A stretch of 64,000 bases of DNA from Paenibacillus zeirhizosphaerae (GCF_030705605.1 NZ_JAPCKK010000034.1:186001-250000), one strand, 5' to 3'; shown: positions 8,283 through 17,749, counted from the first letter of the stretch. Notes: generated by a model from the letters alone, not told the origin. Numbers and translations are program-made.

Positions 8283-8424
8283 TTTCTTGTCCACATCATA
8301 CGCCGTCGCCCATCATATGTCAATGTTTTCCACAATTTATAATCATTGAAGAACCTGAATGACATTTTTTTATCGCCTTTCTCCGGGATGGTTGAGGACC
8401 CTGTCACGGGAAACGCCGTTTAGG

Positions 8425-9846
8425 TTAAGGGGTTCGAGGTGGCCATTCTCCCGTGAATTCTTGTTCATCATAAGTCACAAAGTTACTCAGAATCTCTTCC
8501 CGGTTATCCAGGAAAAGCTGATCCGCCACCGCTGCGACCAGCTTCGGAATCGCATATTTCATGCCGGACAGCGCCGAGGCCGACAGGCCGCAGCTCACCA
8601 GCGCGGAATAGTTGAAGGAAAAGAGTCCGTGCAGCAGCTTCTCTCCTTGCTCATCACGGCTGGTAAATGCAAAGCCGGGAGTTAGGTAGGGATGCGTATC
8701 CAGCAGCGGATGGGCCGTGTCTGCCGGTGGCGTGTAACGGTCGCCCCAGCGTGCAATATGGCCTTCCACCAGCTTCAGCTCAGGGCGCAGGGCAGGATCG
8801 GTCAGCAGGCCTGTGCTAATCACCAAAAAATCAAAGCTGTACGTACCGTGCGGCGTGGTCACTAGTACTCCCTCACCAGACGGCTCCACATCTAACCACG
8901 GTGAGCCCAGGTGGAGCCGAAAGCCCGGCCAGGAGCAGGCGCGCGCAAAGGTATCGTTGGTCGGCGGCTGATTATGCTTGAAGAAATGAGCGATCACGGC
9001 ATACTTTTCCGCATCCGACAGCGTTGGAAAGCGCTCGATCATGCCGGAGCCCTCCATCTGGCGAATCGGATTGATGCGCGGCAGCTCCTTGCGGCGGACG
9101 AACACATGTGCCTCTGACACCCCTTCCGTGAGGGCAAAATTAGCGTTATCGAAGGCCGAGGCACCGCCGCCCAGCACAGCTACCTTTTTTCCCTTTAACC
9201 GCTCAAAATCAATGGCTTGCGAAGTATGAGCATAGAGATGCTGGGGCAGCTTCTCCGCAATCATGGGTGGCACATGCCATTCTCCTCCGCCCTGAATCCC
9301 GTTAGCGAGGATCACCTTACGTGCCAGTAATGGATCGGACGGTGCTCCCGCCCCTTCAAGATGAAGACGGTGAAGACCTTCTTCTGTTGGCTCAATCAGC
9401 TTCAATCTGACCTCATTGCGGACAGGAAGCTGCAGCACCTTGCGATACCAGCGCAGGTAGTTCATCCAGTCGCCGCGCGGAATCTTGACCACCTCTTCCC
9501 AGCCCTGCGGTCCGGTCTGCGCCTCCCACCAGGAGCGGAAGGTCAGGGAAGGAATGCCGAGGTCGATGGAGGTCAGATGCTTCGGCGTACGCAGTGTCAC
9601 CATACGGGCGTAGGTTTCCCACGGGCCTTCGAGCCCTTCCGGGTTCTCATCGATCACCAGAATGTTGGATATCCGCTCACGCAGCAGTCCAAAGGCAGTC
9701 CCCAAGCCGCATTGGCCGCCTCCTACCACCACCACATCATAGACATGCCCTGCCGGATGGCTGACAGGACGCACCCAATCCGCACCTCCGAAGGCCAGGT
9801 AAGCCAGATCTGTCTTCACTCTCTCGTTCAGCGCTTCTATGCTCAT
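8425..9846 (-). CDS. FAD-dependent monooxygenase-like flavoprotein (473 aa)
   Basis: A two-dinucleotide-binding-domain flavoprotein related to flavin-containing monooxygenases. The FAD motif is VVVVGGGQCGLGTAFGLL at about residues 37-54; the NAD(P)H motif is KKVAVLGGGASAFDNANFAL at about 219-238. Between them lie WETYARMVTLRTPKHL and the aromatic FRSWWEAQTGPQGW segment, and the C-terminal VISTGLLTDP resembles the usual ATG-type motif. Oxidation substrate is unknown. AAAGGATG precedes the ATG. It stands alone with an inverted repeat upstream that could be an operator. Confidence 0.75.
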   Translation of the reverse strand: MSIEALNERVKTDLAYLAFGGADWVRPVSHPAGHVYDVVVVGGGQCGLGTAFGLLRERISNILVIDENPEGLEGPWETYARMVTLRTPKHLTSIDLGIPSLTFRSWWEAQTGPQGWEEVVKIPRGDWMNYLRWYRKVLQLPVRNEVRLKLIEPTEEGLHRLHLEGAGAPSDPLLARKVILANGIQGGGEWHVPPMIAEKLPQHLYAHTSQAIDFERLKGKKVAVLGGGASAFDNANFALTEGVSEAHVFVRRKELPRINPIRQMEGSGMIERFPTLSDAEKYAVIAHFFKHNQPPTNDTFARACSWPGFRLHLGSPWLDVEPSGEGVLVTTPHGTYSFDFLVISTGLLTDPALRPELKLVEGHIARWGDRYTPPADTAHPLLDTHPYLTPGFAFTSRDEQGEKLLHGLFSFNYSALVSCGLSASALSGMKYAIPKLVAAVADQLFLDNREEILSNFVTYDEQEFTGEWPPRTP

Positions 9847-9910
9847 ATGTTCTGCATCCTTTCGAGTGGCGGCGTAACGATCCGTATACTCATTTCCGCT
9901 CTATGTTATG

Positions 9911-9928
9911 TAAGCTGTCTTCAGCTTA
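9911..9928 (-). promoter_or_regulatory. Perfect 18-bp palindrome upstream of the flavoprotein gene
   Basis: TAAGCTG at 9911-9917, TCTT, CAGCTTA at 9922-9928. It lies 65-82 bases before the start, a position suited to an operator. Not followed by a T-tract, so a terminator is unlikely. Confidence 0.45.
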
Positions 9929-10049
9929 TCGTTTGGCTGGCACCATTACAATTTGTCGGCAGGGTTCTTGTCACGATTTCTAAATTCCCGATTCCCGATT
10001 ATTCATCATGACCATCTGTCATTTGCAGCAGCGTGTGAGCCGCTTGAAA

Positions 10050-10090
10050 TGAACAAAGGCCAACCAGAAAGAACAACTCTGGTTGACCTT
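10050..10090 (-). terminator. Rho-independent terminator of the MATE gene
   Basis: The minus strand reads AAGGTCAACCAGA, a short loop, TCTGGTTGGCCTTTG. It is 47 bases past the stop codon. Confidence 0.75.
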
Positions 10091-10137
10091 ATGATATGCT
10101 GCTGTTCTCCTATGAGACCGCTCGAATCTCTCCAGAC

Positions 10138-11529
10138 TCAGTCAATCAAGCGGTGTGCATACCACTTTTTGCCGCGGAAGCGCCATAGGAAGACCGCTCC
10201 CCGTATCCCCCATTCCAGGTTCATCGCCAGCCATACGCCGATAATGCCGAAGCCCAGCACAATGCCCATAATGTAGCCAAGCACGACCCGGAACAGCCAC
10301 ATCGACAGCATGGAGGTAACGGATGTGAACTTCGAGTCTCCCGCCGCCCTGAGCGCCGAAGGAAGAATGAAGCTGAGCGCCCATAACGGAACCTGAGCAA
10401 TGGCATTCATTAGCACAACCCAGTAAATATCGTCCACAATCTCCGCCGGCGGCTGGAACAGACTGACGAGCGGATAGAATAAGGACATGAGCAGCACACC
10501 CATAATGATAAACGAGAGGGTGCCCAGCCACAGAAAGGCTTTCGTAAATTTCTTCGCATCCGCAATATTCCCCCGCCCCATACACTGGCCAACGACGGTC
10601 ACAATGGTCAGGGACAAGGCGGTCGCGGGAATCTGGAACACCCCGGCCAGCGAGGAAGCAATCGCATTGGTCGCAATGGCATATGTACCCAGGCTGACAA
10701 TGAAAATTTGGGTCAGAATCTTGCCGCCGTTAAAAAACATCTGCTCTGCGGCAAACGGTACGCCAATGAACATAATTTTCTTCAGCATGGCATAGTTCAC
10801 CCGCAGCAGATCCTTGATTCGCACGTGCAGCTCGGCATCCATTCTGACCAGATAGTAAATCGCACAAAATGCCCCCGTAAACCTGGCGATATTGATGGCC
10901 AGCGTCATACCCTGCACGCCCATATCCATGATGTTGATAAACACGACATTCAGAAGCACGTAGGATAAATTCATGATCAGGGAAAGCGCCAAGGATGCCC
11001 TTGTTCTCCCGATCCCCCGCAGTACACCGCAGACCGCTTGCTCAATCGCAACGCCCACGTAGGATACACCACTGCCGATCAGATACACTCGGGCTTGATC
11101 CAGTACATCCGGCGAGGCTGTGCCGAACAGTATACTCAGAATCGGGTTGTGGAGCAGGATGACCACAAGACTGATCACAAGCGACAATAAAGTCACTGAA
11201 GTCACCGAACCGGAGGCTGCCTTGGACACCATCAGGCTGTTGCCGCTGCCCTTATACTGGGCCACCACCACCGTTCCCCCGGTCGCCACCGCGACAAACA
11301 CACTCACAAGGAAAATGTTCAGCGAATCGATCATATTGACCGCACTGACCGCCGCCATGCCCGCCGAGCTGATCATTGCGGTGTTCACCAGGTTCAAGCC
11401 GATCAGGAATAGCTGATCGATCAGCAGCGGAATAAACAAGGCCTGAATCTGCCGGTAATCAATAGACTCCCCGCTTAAATATCTTTCCAGGAAGGGCTGT
11501 TTTCTGTTTTTTAAGTTGGGCTCCCCCAT
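10138..11529 (-). CDS. MATE family multidrug/organic cation antiporter (463 aa)
   Basis: An integral membrane exporter of the MATE superfamily with about twelve hydrophobic segments in two pseudo-symmetric halves. Visible signatures are the N-terminal ALFIPLLIDQLFLIGLNLVNTAMI segment, AVNMIDSLNIFLVSVFVAVATGGTVVVAQYKGSGN, and a second-half counterpart GVPFAAEQMFFNGGKILTQIFIVSLG...TVVGQCMGRGN. Length is typical. Substrates cannot be predicted. The ATG at 11529 has only a poor upstream ribosome site, so the start is less certain than the frame. It appears monocistronic. Confidence 0.85.
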   Translation of the reverse strand: MGEPNLKNRKQPFLERYLSGESIDYRQIQALFIPLLIDQLFLIGLNLVNTAMISSAGMAAVSAVNMIDSLNIFLVSVFVAVATGGTVVVAQYKGSGNSLMVSKAASGSVTSVTLLSLVISLVVILLHNPILSILFGTASPDVLDQARVYLIGSGVSYVGVAIEQAVCGVLRGIGRTRASLALSLIMNLSYVLLNVVFINIMDMGVQGMTLAINIARFTGAFCAIYYLVRMDAELHVRIKDLLRVNYAMLKKIMFIGVPFAAEQMFFNGGKILTQIFIVSLGTYAIATNAIASSLAGVFQIPATALSLTIVTVVGQCMGRGNIADAKKFTKAFLWLGTLSFIIMGVLLMSLFYPLVSLFQPPAEIVDDIYWVVLMNAIAQVPLWALSFILPSALRAAGDSKFTSVTSMLSMWLFRVVLGYIMGIVLGFGIIGVWLAMNLEWGIRGAVFLWRFRGKKWYAHRLID

Positions 11530-11631
11530 ATCATCACATTCTTTTCGTCACATTATTATAGGAGTATCACACCCAAATGGCATCCTGTCAATGATTAGGA
11601 GGGATTTTAAAAATTCCGGCAGGGCCACTAT

Positions 11632-12231
11632 CTACTTCATATACTCTTCCACCAGCTCATAACATCTTTCCTTCGTAACTCCCGCCTGAGTAGCGACATA
11701 TTGCAAGCCTTCCATCGTTCCGCCTTCATATTGGGCCGCTTCCTTTGCTGCGGTTTCGTCCCGTTGTTGGATCCAGTTCAACTGCTCTTCCTTTAGTGCC
11801 GCCATTTCGCTGTCAGGCAACTGCTGCTTCAACTCACTATAAATCTCGTTTAGAGCGGTATCCCACCGTTTATAGGTTTCTTCTGCCGCTTTATTCATGG
11901 ACACTGTTGTTCCCTCTTCGTTCAATGCTTTTAAGTCGGCCAAGCTCTCTTCCACCTCGTCCAGCTTTTGAAGGTACTCCTGTTTGGTCTCCACAGAAGC
12001 CGTGCCCTGCTCGGCTGGAGACGCTGCGTCGGCCGGGTTCTCTTCTTCAGCAACGGCCGGAGGAGCCTCTTCGGCAGGCTCCTCCTGTCCGGTTGCCGGC
12101 TGTTCCACTGTCGTACTGTTCCCTGCTGGCTCCGTCGCTTGGGTTTGGCCTACATTCGCAGCTTCGTTTGTACTGCCACACCCGGTCAGCACAGTGCCCA
12201 CGAATATAGTCAAGATTAGCAGTTTTTTCAT
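11632..12231 (-). CDS. Lipoprotein with LprI-like (DUF1311) domain (199 aa)
   Basis: A membrane-anchored lipoprotein: positively charged MKKLL, hydrophobic stretch and lipobox LTGC with Cys at residue 18. Residues about 20-80 are a Glu/Ala/Pro/Thr-rich flexible linker. Residues about 105-199 match the LprI/DUF1311 lysozyme-inhibitor-like domain: a helical stretch including EETYKRWDTALNEIYSELKQQLPDSEMAALKEEQLNWIQQRDETA...EGLQYVATQAGVTKERCYELVEEYM. The WIQQRD core is typical. Function is unknown in Firmicutes; a cell-envelope role is inferred. Confidence 0.75.
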   Translation of the reverse strand: MKKLLILTIFVGTVLTGCGSTNEAANVGQTQATEPAGNSTTVEQPATGQEEPAEEAPPAVAEEENPADAASPAEQGTASVETKQEYLQKLDEVEESLADLKALNEEGTTVSMNKAAEETYKRWDTALNEIYSELKQQLPDSEMAALKEEQLNWIQQRDETAAKEAAQYEGGTMEGLQYVATQAGVTKERCYELVEEYMK

Positions 12232-12365
12232 TTAAGATCCCTTCATTTCTTTAATTTTATAGAATAAACATTTGTAACCCTATACATTAGACACAAAACA
12301 GTTTAAAAAAGTTTCATTTATTTCCCAATTCATTAATTCGCCACGACTCAGTAGCCTCCAAGACC

Positions 12366-12395
12366 AAAAAAAGACGCCACTTAGGAAGCGACGCC
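12366..12395 (-). terminator. Rho-independent terminator after the dual isoprenoid synthase gene
   Basis: The minus strand reads GGCGTCGCTT, CCT loop, AAGTGGCGTC (three G-T pairs), then seven T. Confidence 0.75.
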
Positions 12396-12407
12396 CATTT
12401 TCCATCC

Positions 12408-14783
12408 TTAACGTTCCCTCTGCACGATATAATCCAATAAATGCTTCAGAAAAGCGTTGCTGCGCGGCAGCTCCTGCAAGGCTTCCACGGCCAGACAATA
12501 ATGATTCCACATTTCTCTGGCGGCACCCTCCCGGCCCAGCACTGTGACAAAGGTCGAGTTGTTGTTCTCCACATCCTGACCTACCGGCTTCCCAAGCAGG
12601 AGCACATCTCCCTCCAAGTCCAGCAAATCATCCTTAATCTGAAAGGCGATGCCCGCATGATAGGCAAACCTCTTCAGACCGTCGATCTCCTCCTCCGCAA
12701 CCCGGGCCAGAATGGCAGGCATCACCAACGAAGCCTCAAACGCTATGCCCGTTTTGTAAAAGCACAGCGTGTTCAGTTGCTCCAGCGTTAACGGTTTGCC
12801 TTTGGAGTCCAAATCCATCATCTGCCCCATGCACAAATCCTCCGCCTTCTGGGCCGAGTACCGCATCAAGGCAAGCACCGCTTGCGGGTCAAACGGTTCA
12901 AGTGACGACTGTTCCTGTACCGCCCGTTGGATCAAGAGCAACCCGGTTAATTCTGCCGTGGCACTGTTGTGCACCTCGTGCAGCGTCGGGCGTCCTCTAC
13001 GGGCGGACGCATTATCCTGCGTTGGCAGATCATCGAAGATCAGGGATGCGGTATGCATATACTCCAGCGATCTCAGAAGCGGCATGATGGCTGCGCCATC
13101 CAGTCCGTATTCGTGAACCCCCATGACCCAGGTCATGATCGGCCGCAGCCGTTTCCCGTCCCCATTGAGACTGTAATTTGCCGCATCAATCAGCGGCTCT
13201 TTCATCGGCGGCATGCCTTCATGCTTGGAAATCTGTAAATTGCGGTTGAGCTGGTCACGAACCTGATGGAGTGTTTGGACAAAATCTTCTTTTTCCTTGC
13301 GGTCATTCTTGAAATGGGTGATCACCTGGTCCCGCAGCAGCTTATCGAAGAAATCCACATCCACCGCTTTGCGGACCATATGCTGAATCAGACGGTTGAA
13401 TTCTGGGATATCGAAAGTCAGGATCTCCATGATCTCGTTGTATTTCTCAACTCCGACACGCTCCTTGCAGCGCTTGAGACCATTAATGGCACGATCCAGA
13501 ATAACCTCGCGGCTCTTGGGGTCGGATTGATACACGTTATGGATCAGATGGGAGATGACCGCCCAGTATAATTCAAAAGGGTTGATCAGATCGGAGCGCT
13601 GCTCCCGGTACGTTAAATAATAGGTATAAGGCGTGACTGCGCCGTCTCTCATATCGTCAAACATGTCCGCAAAATCATCCGCCAGCTGATTATAGATGCC
13701 ATAATAGAAGGTTCGATGGTCAAAGCCCTCATCCTCAGGCGCGCTTAGCACAGAACGGGCGATCAGACGGGAGGAGGACGATTTGAGAATGATGGGGATG
13801 TAGAGATCTTCATTTGCGTAATCCGCATGCGACAGGTCCTTCATCCGATCTATCTCCTGGGAATGAAAGAACACATAAGACTGCTCGAAAAAAGTTCTCT
13901 GCGTTTCCGGCCGCTGCACACCCTTAATATACTCGAAGGCATCACGCAGCTCCGCATGTACATAGCGGATCATGGCCATATTGCTTCCGGTCCACTCACC
14001 CAATTTGGGCACAGTGCCCGTCAGCAGCGCGGTGCGGATCATATGGGAATACTTCTTTTTTTCTTGAAGGGTCAGCACCTGTGAATCCAGTAAATCGTCA
14101 ATGAAAGGATAGGTCAGGCCATAGGAGTAACCAAGCCTGATCGCCTCATCCAATCTGCGGGAACGTTCCTCACGCGATGTATCATCACCCATCTCTTCCA
14201 TCACATGCAGCACAACCCCGAGGATGATCTTGATCAGCTTACGCTGCGCCTGCTCGGCGTCCAGTCCTTCGGGAATATGGGTGGATACCCTTCGAAGCTT
14301 GTGGATCAACCAGATCACGGCATTCTCGATACCTTCCTTCTGCCCCCACCGATATAGCTTGGACAAGCTAATAACCTCCGGCTGCTGTCCGCGTTTCGTG
14401 TGGAGCAGGTGTTGCTTAATATCAGCAGCCATACGCTGTATCCGCGTCTGCGTGTCAGGCGAATCCAGGGCTTTCCCCAAATCGCGCATGTACAGATAGG
14501 ACACACTCCGGTCCAGATAATCATCCAGCTTGCCTGTGTGATTGAGCCATTGAATATACATATGATAATCCCGGTTATCAGGCTTTCGCTTGGCCTTTGT
14601 AAAAAAATCCAGCCATGAATGACGACGGATATGGTTCTGCTGCCACAGTTGGAAATCTTGAGTCAGGGCAGAGAGATACGACTTCTCCGTAACCTGCTCA
14701 TAAAGGGACGAAAAATACCGGGCGGCCTTCTCCTCCGCAAGCAAATAGCATGCATCGGCGTCATTTATCATTTCCTCGTACAT
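12408..14783 (-). CDS. Double-domain isoprenoid synthase: diverged N-terminal class I-like domain fused to a trans-prenyl diphosphate synthase (791 aa)
   Basis: The C-terminal part (about 490-791) is a clear FPP/GGPP-type trans-isoprenyl diphosphate synthase: GKRLRP at 543-548, first Asp motif DDLPTQD at 584-590, RRGRPT at 595-600, KTG at 677-679 and second Asp motif QIKDDLLD at 715-722. The N-terminal 490 residues are all-helical and carry two further Asp-rich motifs about 140 residues apart, IDDLLD (228-233) and QLADDFADMFDD (366-377), the spacing expected in a class I terpenoid-synthase fold. A normal enzyme is about 300 residues, so this is a fusion. It may be a chain-elongating enzyme coupled to a cyclase, but the product is unknown. 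Monocistronic; the start is supported only by a distant GAGG. Confidence 0.75.
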   Translation of the reverse strand: MYEEMINDADACYLLAEEKAARYFSSLYEQVTEKSYLSALTQDFQLWQQNHIRRHSWLDFFTKAKRKPDNRDYHMYIQWLNHTGKLDDYLDRSVSYLYMRDLGKALDSPDTQTRIQRMAADIKQHLLHTKRGQQPEVISLSKLYRWGQKEGIENAVIWLIHKLRRVSTHIPEGLDAEQAQRKLIKIILGVVLHVMEEMGDDTSREERSRRLDEAIRLGYSYGLTYPFIDDLLDSQVLTLQEKKKYSHMIRTALLTGTVPKLGEWTGSNMAMIRYVHAELRDAFEYIKGVQRPETQRTFFEQSYVFFHSQEIDRMKDLSHADYANEDLYIPIILKSSSSRLIARSVLSAPEDEGFDHRTFYYGIYNQLADDFADMFDDMRDGAVTPYTYYLTYREQRSDLINPFELYWAVISHLIHNVYQSDPKSREVILDRAINGLKRCKERVGVEKYNEIMEILTFDIPEFNRLIQHMVRKAVDVDFFDKLLRDQVITHFKNDRKEKEDFVQTLHQVRDQLNRNLQISKHEGMPPMKEPLIDAANYSLNGDGKRLRPIMTWVMGVHEYGLDGAAIMPLLRSLEYMHTASLIFDDLPTQDNASARRGRPTLHEVHNSATAELTGLLLIQRAVQEQSSLEPFDPQAVLALMRYSAQKAEDLCMGQMMDLDSKGKPLTLEQLNTLCFYKTGIAFEASLVMPAILARVAEEEIDGLKRFAYHAGIAFQIKDDLLDLEGDVLLLGKPVGQDVENNNSTFVTVLGREGAAREMWNHYCLAVEALQELPRSNAFLKHLLDYIVQRER

Positions 14784-15039
14784 ACGGTAGCATTACCTCA
14801 TTTTTTTTTAATGTATTAACTTATCTTATTTATCTTTATCGTAATACGGGAAAGAATCGTTTAAGTTACGAAATTGTTAAGGATGACTAGTCGTAAGGGT
14901 ATACTTCGATATACTATATAAGGAAAAAGTGCCTACTTCTATTCACCGTCAGTACTGTATAAAATAGAAATGTGCCTGTCTCCGTTCAGCAGACGGCTAA
15001 CCTGCAAGAACATCATTAAAGTTCAGGAGGAGTTTTATC

Positions 15040-15870
15040 ATGCCTAAAAACCTGCAAGATACCGTTGCTTTGCATAATGGTGTGGAGATGCCCTGGTTCG
15101 GCCTCGGCGTGTTTAAAGTAGAGGACGGTCAAGAGGTGATCAACTCTGTGAAATACGCCATTAAAGCCGGGTACAAAAGCATTGATACCGCAAAAATTTA
15201 TGAAAACGAGGAAGGCGTCGGACAGGCCATCAAGGAATCGGGCATTGCCCGCGATGAGCTGTTTATTACGACAAAGGTATGGAACGCGGATCAAGGCTAC
15301 GACTCCACACTTCAAGCATTTGAGACAAGCCTGCAGAAGCTGGGTCTGGATTATTTGGATCTGTATCTGATTCACTGGCCTGGGAAGGACAAATATAAAG
15401 AAACCTGGAAGGCGCTTGAGAAGCTGTACAAAGACGGAAAAGTCCGTGCCATTGGTGTCTCCAACTTCCAAATTCATCATTTGGAGGATTTGCTGGCTGA
15501 TGCCGAAATCAAGCCGATGGTCAACCAGGTGGAGCTTCACCCTCTTCTCACACAAGTAGAGCTGCGTGAATATTGCAAAAAGCAAGGCATTCAAATTGAA
15601 GCCTGGTCCCCGCTGGCGCAAGGCCAACTGCTGGATAACGAGGTGTTGAAGGAGATTGCCGACAAGCACGGAAAATCCACAGCTCAGGTTATTTTACGCT
15701 GGGATTTGCAAAACGGAATCGTCACGATTCCTAAATCCATCAAGGAACAGCGCATTATCGAAAATGCTGACGTGTTTGACTTCGAATTGTCCGCTGAAGA
15801 CATGGAGAAGATTAATGCCCTGAATCAAAATCATCGCGTAGGCCCAGACCCGGATAAACTTTTTTTCTAA
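15040..15870 (+). CDS. Aldo/keto reductase, YvgN (glyoxal reductase)-like
   Basis: NADPH-dependent reductase of the AKR5 type with a TIM barrel, 276 residues. Motifs: [27 protein letters not shown] (catalytic Asp and Tyr), FITTKVW (catalytic Lys), [11 protein letters not shown] (catalytic His), [18 protein letters not shown] and the C-terminal cofactor-binding [22 protein letters not shown]. Physiological substrates are likely alpha-oxoaldehydes such as methylglyoxal, by analogy. CAGGAGG sits nine bases before the ATG and a strong terminator follows. Confidence 0.9.
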   Translation: MPKNLQDTVALHNGVEMPWFGLGVFKVEDGQEVINSVKYAIKAGYKSIDTAKIYENEEGVGQAIKESGIARDELFITTKVWNADQGYDSTLQAFETSLQKLGLDYLDLYLIHWPGKDKYKETWKALEKLYKDGKVRAIGVSNFQIHHLEDLLADAEIKPMVNQVELHPLLTQVELREYCKKQGIQIEAWSPLAQGQLLDNEVLKEIADKHGKSTAQVILRWDLQNGIVTIPKSIKEQRIIENADVFDFELSAEDMEKINALNQNHRVGPDPDKLFF

Positions 15871-15878
15871 TTGTTGAG

Positions 15879-15917
15879 GAGGTGCCCCAAAGGTCCGTTG
15901 ACCTGGGGCCCTCTTTT
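15879..15917 (+). terminator. Rho-independent terminator of the aldo/keto reductase gene
   Basis: GAGG-GCCCCA-GGTC pairs with GACC-TGGGGC-CCTC, followed by TTTTG. Confidence 0.85.
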
Positions 15918-16024
15918 GTAATACCCCCCAAATGCTTTTCCAGTAAAATCTCACCCCGGATCAGAATTCCCTTTCTAAATTGAGGTTCTCATCTTTTAAA
16001 GTTATTTTCGGCGATTTTTGATCA

Positions 16025-16053
16025 TTGTTTATCGTTTTATGTATATTTATAAT
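16025..16053 (+). promoter_or_regulatory. Promoter of the Fic gene
   Basis: TTGTTT at 16025-16030, 17 bp, TATAAT at 16048-16053 in a very AT-rich stretch, about 57 bases before the ATG. Confidence 0.6.
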
Positions 16054-16109
16054 CACAAATCGGATATGATGTAAATAATATAATCGTAATTTGAAAGTGA
16101 GGTTTACTG

Positions 16110-17204
16110 ATGGCAAGGGCATCCTTCACACCTGAGAATTTACCGCTGGGTAATGAAAGAATTGATCAGCTCATGTTCCTTAGGGAATTGATTGATGCTA
16201 ACAAAAAAGTCGCCCAGTATCAAGTGCTGCTCCAAAATACCAAACTGCCCTCCCATTTGTTGTTGAACCCGGTAATGCTCAATGAAGCAGTGCAATCAAC
16301 AAAAATAGAGGGAACTCAAGTGACGCTCGATGAGGTCCTTGAAGTAGAGGCTCAAAGTAGAAAAAACAATAAAGATGTTCAAGAAGTACTCAACTACTAT
16401 CAAGCACTCCGTGATGGAATGGATAAACTGGCTTTCTGGCCGATCTCTACCAGACTGTTCAAAGCGATGCATGTAACACTAATGTCAAATGATGTTCGCG
16501 GCGGCAACCGCTCCCCCGGAGAATTTAGAAAAATCCAGAATTTTATCGGGCCAGAAGGATGTACACTGGAAACAGCAACCTACGTCCCTCCGCAGCCTCA
16601 ACTTGTTGACACTTACATGAGCAATCTCGAAATCTATATTAATGACCCGCAAGATCAACTTGATGAACTTATTAGAGTGGCAATTATACACGCACAATTT
16701 GAAACAATTCATCCATTCCTTGATGGAAATGGAAGAATCGGCCGCATATTAATTCCCTTATATTTATTCAGTAAGAAGATCATTGACTATCCTAACTTCT
16801 TTTTAAGTGAAGCATTGGAAAGGGATAAACATAAATATTATCAATTTCTTAATGACACAAGATATAAAGGGGACTGGAATCAATGGATTCGCTTTTTTCT
16901 GGAAGCGGTAATACTTCAATCAGATAAAAATATCCGCTTAATCAATGGTATTAATCGACTATATGAGCATGATTTAGACGCAGCTCAATCTTTGATCAAC
17001 AGCAGTGGTGTCAAAAAATTAATTGATGCTATTTTTCAGAAGCCTATATTCACAGTTCATAGTATTGCGTCAGCCGCCGAGATTTCCGAAGCCACTTGTA
17101 GACGATATTTATCCATATTAGAAGCGAACCGAATTATCTTTTCCGACGGAAGACAGCGGTCAAAAACCTACTATTACTACAGTCTTCTTGATCAGTTACG
17201 TTGA
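16110..17204 (+). CDS. Class II Fic-domain protein (AMP-transferase type, 364 aa)
   Basis: Fic enzymes transfer AMP (or another nucleotide moiety) from NTPs to hydroxyl side chains of target proteins. The catalytic loop HPFLDGNGRIGR is intact at 201-212. An N-terminal inhibitory motif of the (S/T)xxxE(G/N) type, STKIEG, lies at 63-68, which makes this a self-inhibited class II Fic. The C-terminal 70 residues (IFTVHSIASAAEISEATCRRYLSILEANRIIFSDGRQRSKTYYY) form a winged-helix-like DNA-binding domain. The gene is markedly more AT-rich than its neighbours and stands alone, which suggests horizontal acquisition. The target is unknown. Confidence 0.88.
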   Translation: MARASFTPENLPLGNERIDQLMFLRELIDANKKVAQYQVLLQNTKLPSHLLLNPVMLNEAVQSTKIEGTQVTLDEVLEVEAQSRKNNKDVQEVLNYYQALRDGMDKLAFWPISTRLFKAMHVTLMSNDVRGGNRSPGEFRKIQNFIGPEGCTLETATYVPPQPQLVDTYMSNLEIYINDPQDQLDELIRVAIIHAQFETIHPFLDGNGRIGRILIPLYLFSKKIIDYPNFFLSEALERDKHKYYQFLNDTRYKGDWNQWIRFFLEAVILQSDKNIRLINGINRLYEHDLDAAQSLINSSGVKKLIDAIFQKPIFTVHSIASAAEISEATCRRYLSILEANRIIFSDGRQRSKTYYYYSLLDQLR

Positions 17205-17231
17205 TCATACTTACAGAGTCTGTCGGCCATA

Positions 17232-17271
17232 ACTAGCCTCCTAAAATCATGTGTTATATTGTAGGAGGCTT
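17232..17271. terminator. Hairpin between the convergent Fic and osmC genes
   Basis: AGCCTCCTA and GTAGGAGGCT form a stem around an AT-rich loop. The T-tract is poor, so it is only a probable bidirectional terminator. Confidence 0.5.
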
Positions 17272-17277
17272 GTCTGG

Positions 17278-17703
17278 TTATGCTGGATTCGGAACCTCCA
17301 CCCCATTCAAAACGAGATGTGGACGAATGTCCGCTTTCAGCGAGGCCGAAACTGCGCAGTATTTCTCTTCCGCCATGTGAATCGCTTTCCATACCCGGTA
17401 ATCCGGAATATTGCCCTTCACGTGGAAGGTAAGATCAATTTCCGTAAAAGCTGTAGGCATGCTTTCGGTACGGATGCCGTTCGCTTCAATTTCAATGCTG
17501 TCAATATCCCCCAGAAAATGATTCAAAATCATCGTAATATCGATGCCCATGCAGCCTCCGAGTCCAGCCAGCAGCAGCTCCATCGGAGTCATGCCTTCCC
17601 CGTCACCGCCGTATTTGTCTGTGGCATCCTGGTTCACGGAGTAACCGGACGGGCCTGTCGAGGTAAACTTGCGCTTTCCATTCCAGACTGTTGCAACCTT
17701 CAT
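17278..17703 (-). CDS. OsmC/Ohr-family protein (141 aa)
   Basis: A member of the OsmC superfamily, which contains thiol-dependent peroxidases. Both expected Cys residues are present: GLGGCMGIDITMIL and EEKYCAVSASL. The N-terminus is the typical swapped beta-hairpin (MKVATVWNGKRKFTSTGPSGYSVNQDAT), and the central GMTPMELLLAGLGGC helix is classic. I place the start at ATG 17703 behind AAAGGGG; the longer frame has no ribosome site. It is third in a same-strand series with an amino-acid binding protein and a permease, so it may protect or accompany uptake of a sulfur amino acid; that link is inference. Confidence 0.8.
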   Translation of the reverse strand: MKVATVWNGKRKFTSTGPSGYSVNQDATDKYGGDGEGMTPMELLLAGLGGCMGIDITMILNHFLGDIDSIEIEANGIRTESMPTAFTEIDLTFHVKGNIPDYRVWKAIHMAEEKYCAVSASLKADIRPHLVLNGVEVPNPA

Positions 17704-17749
17704 GCTGATTTCCCCTTTGCTGTTATAATAATGCTCTTCAACTCCACCT

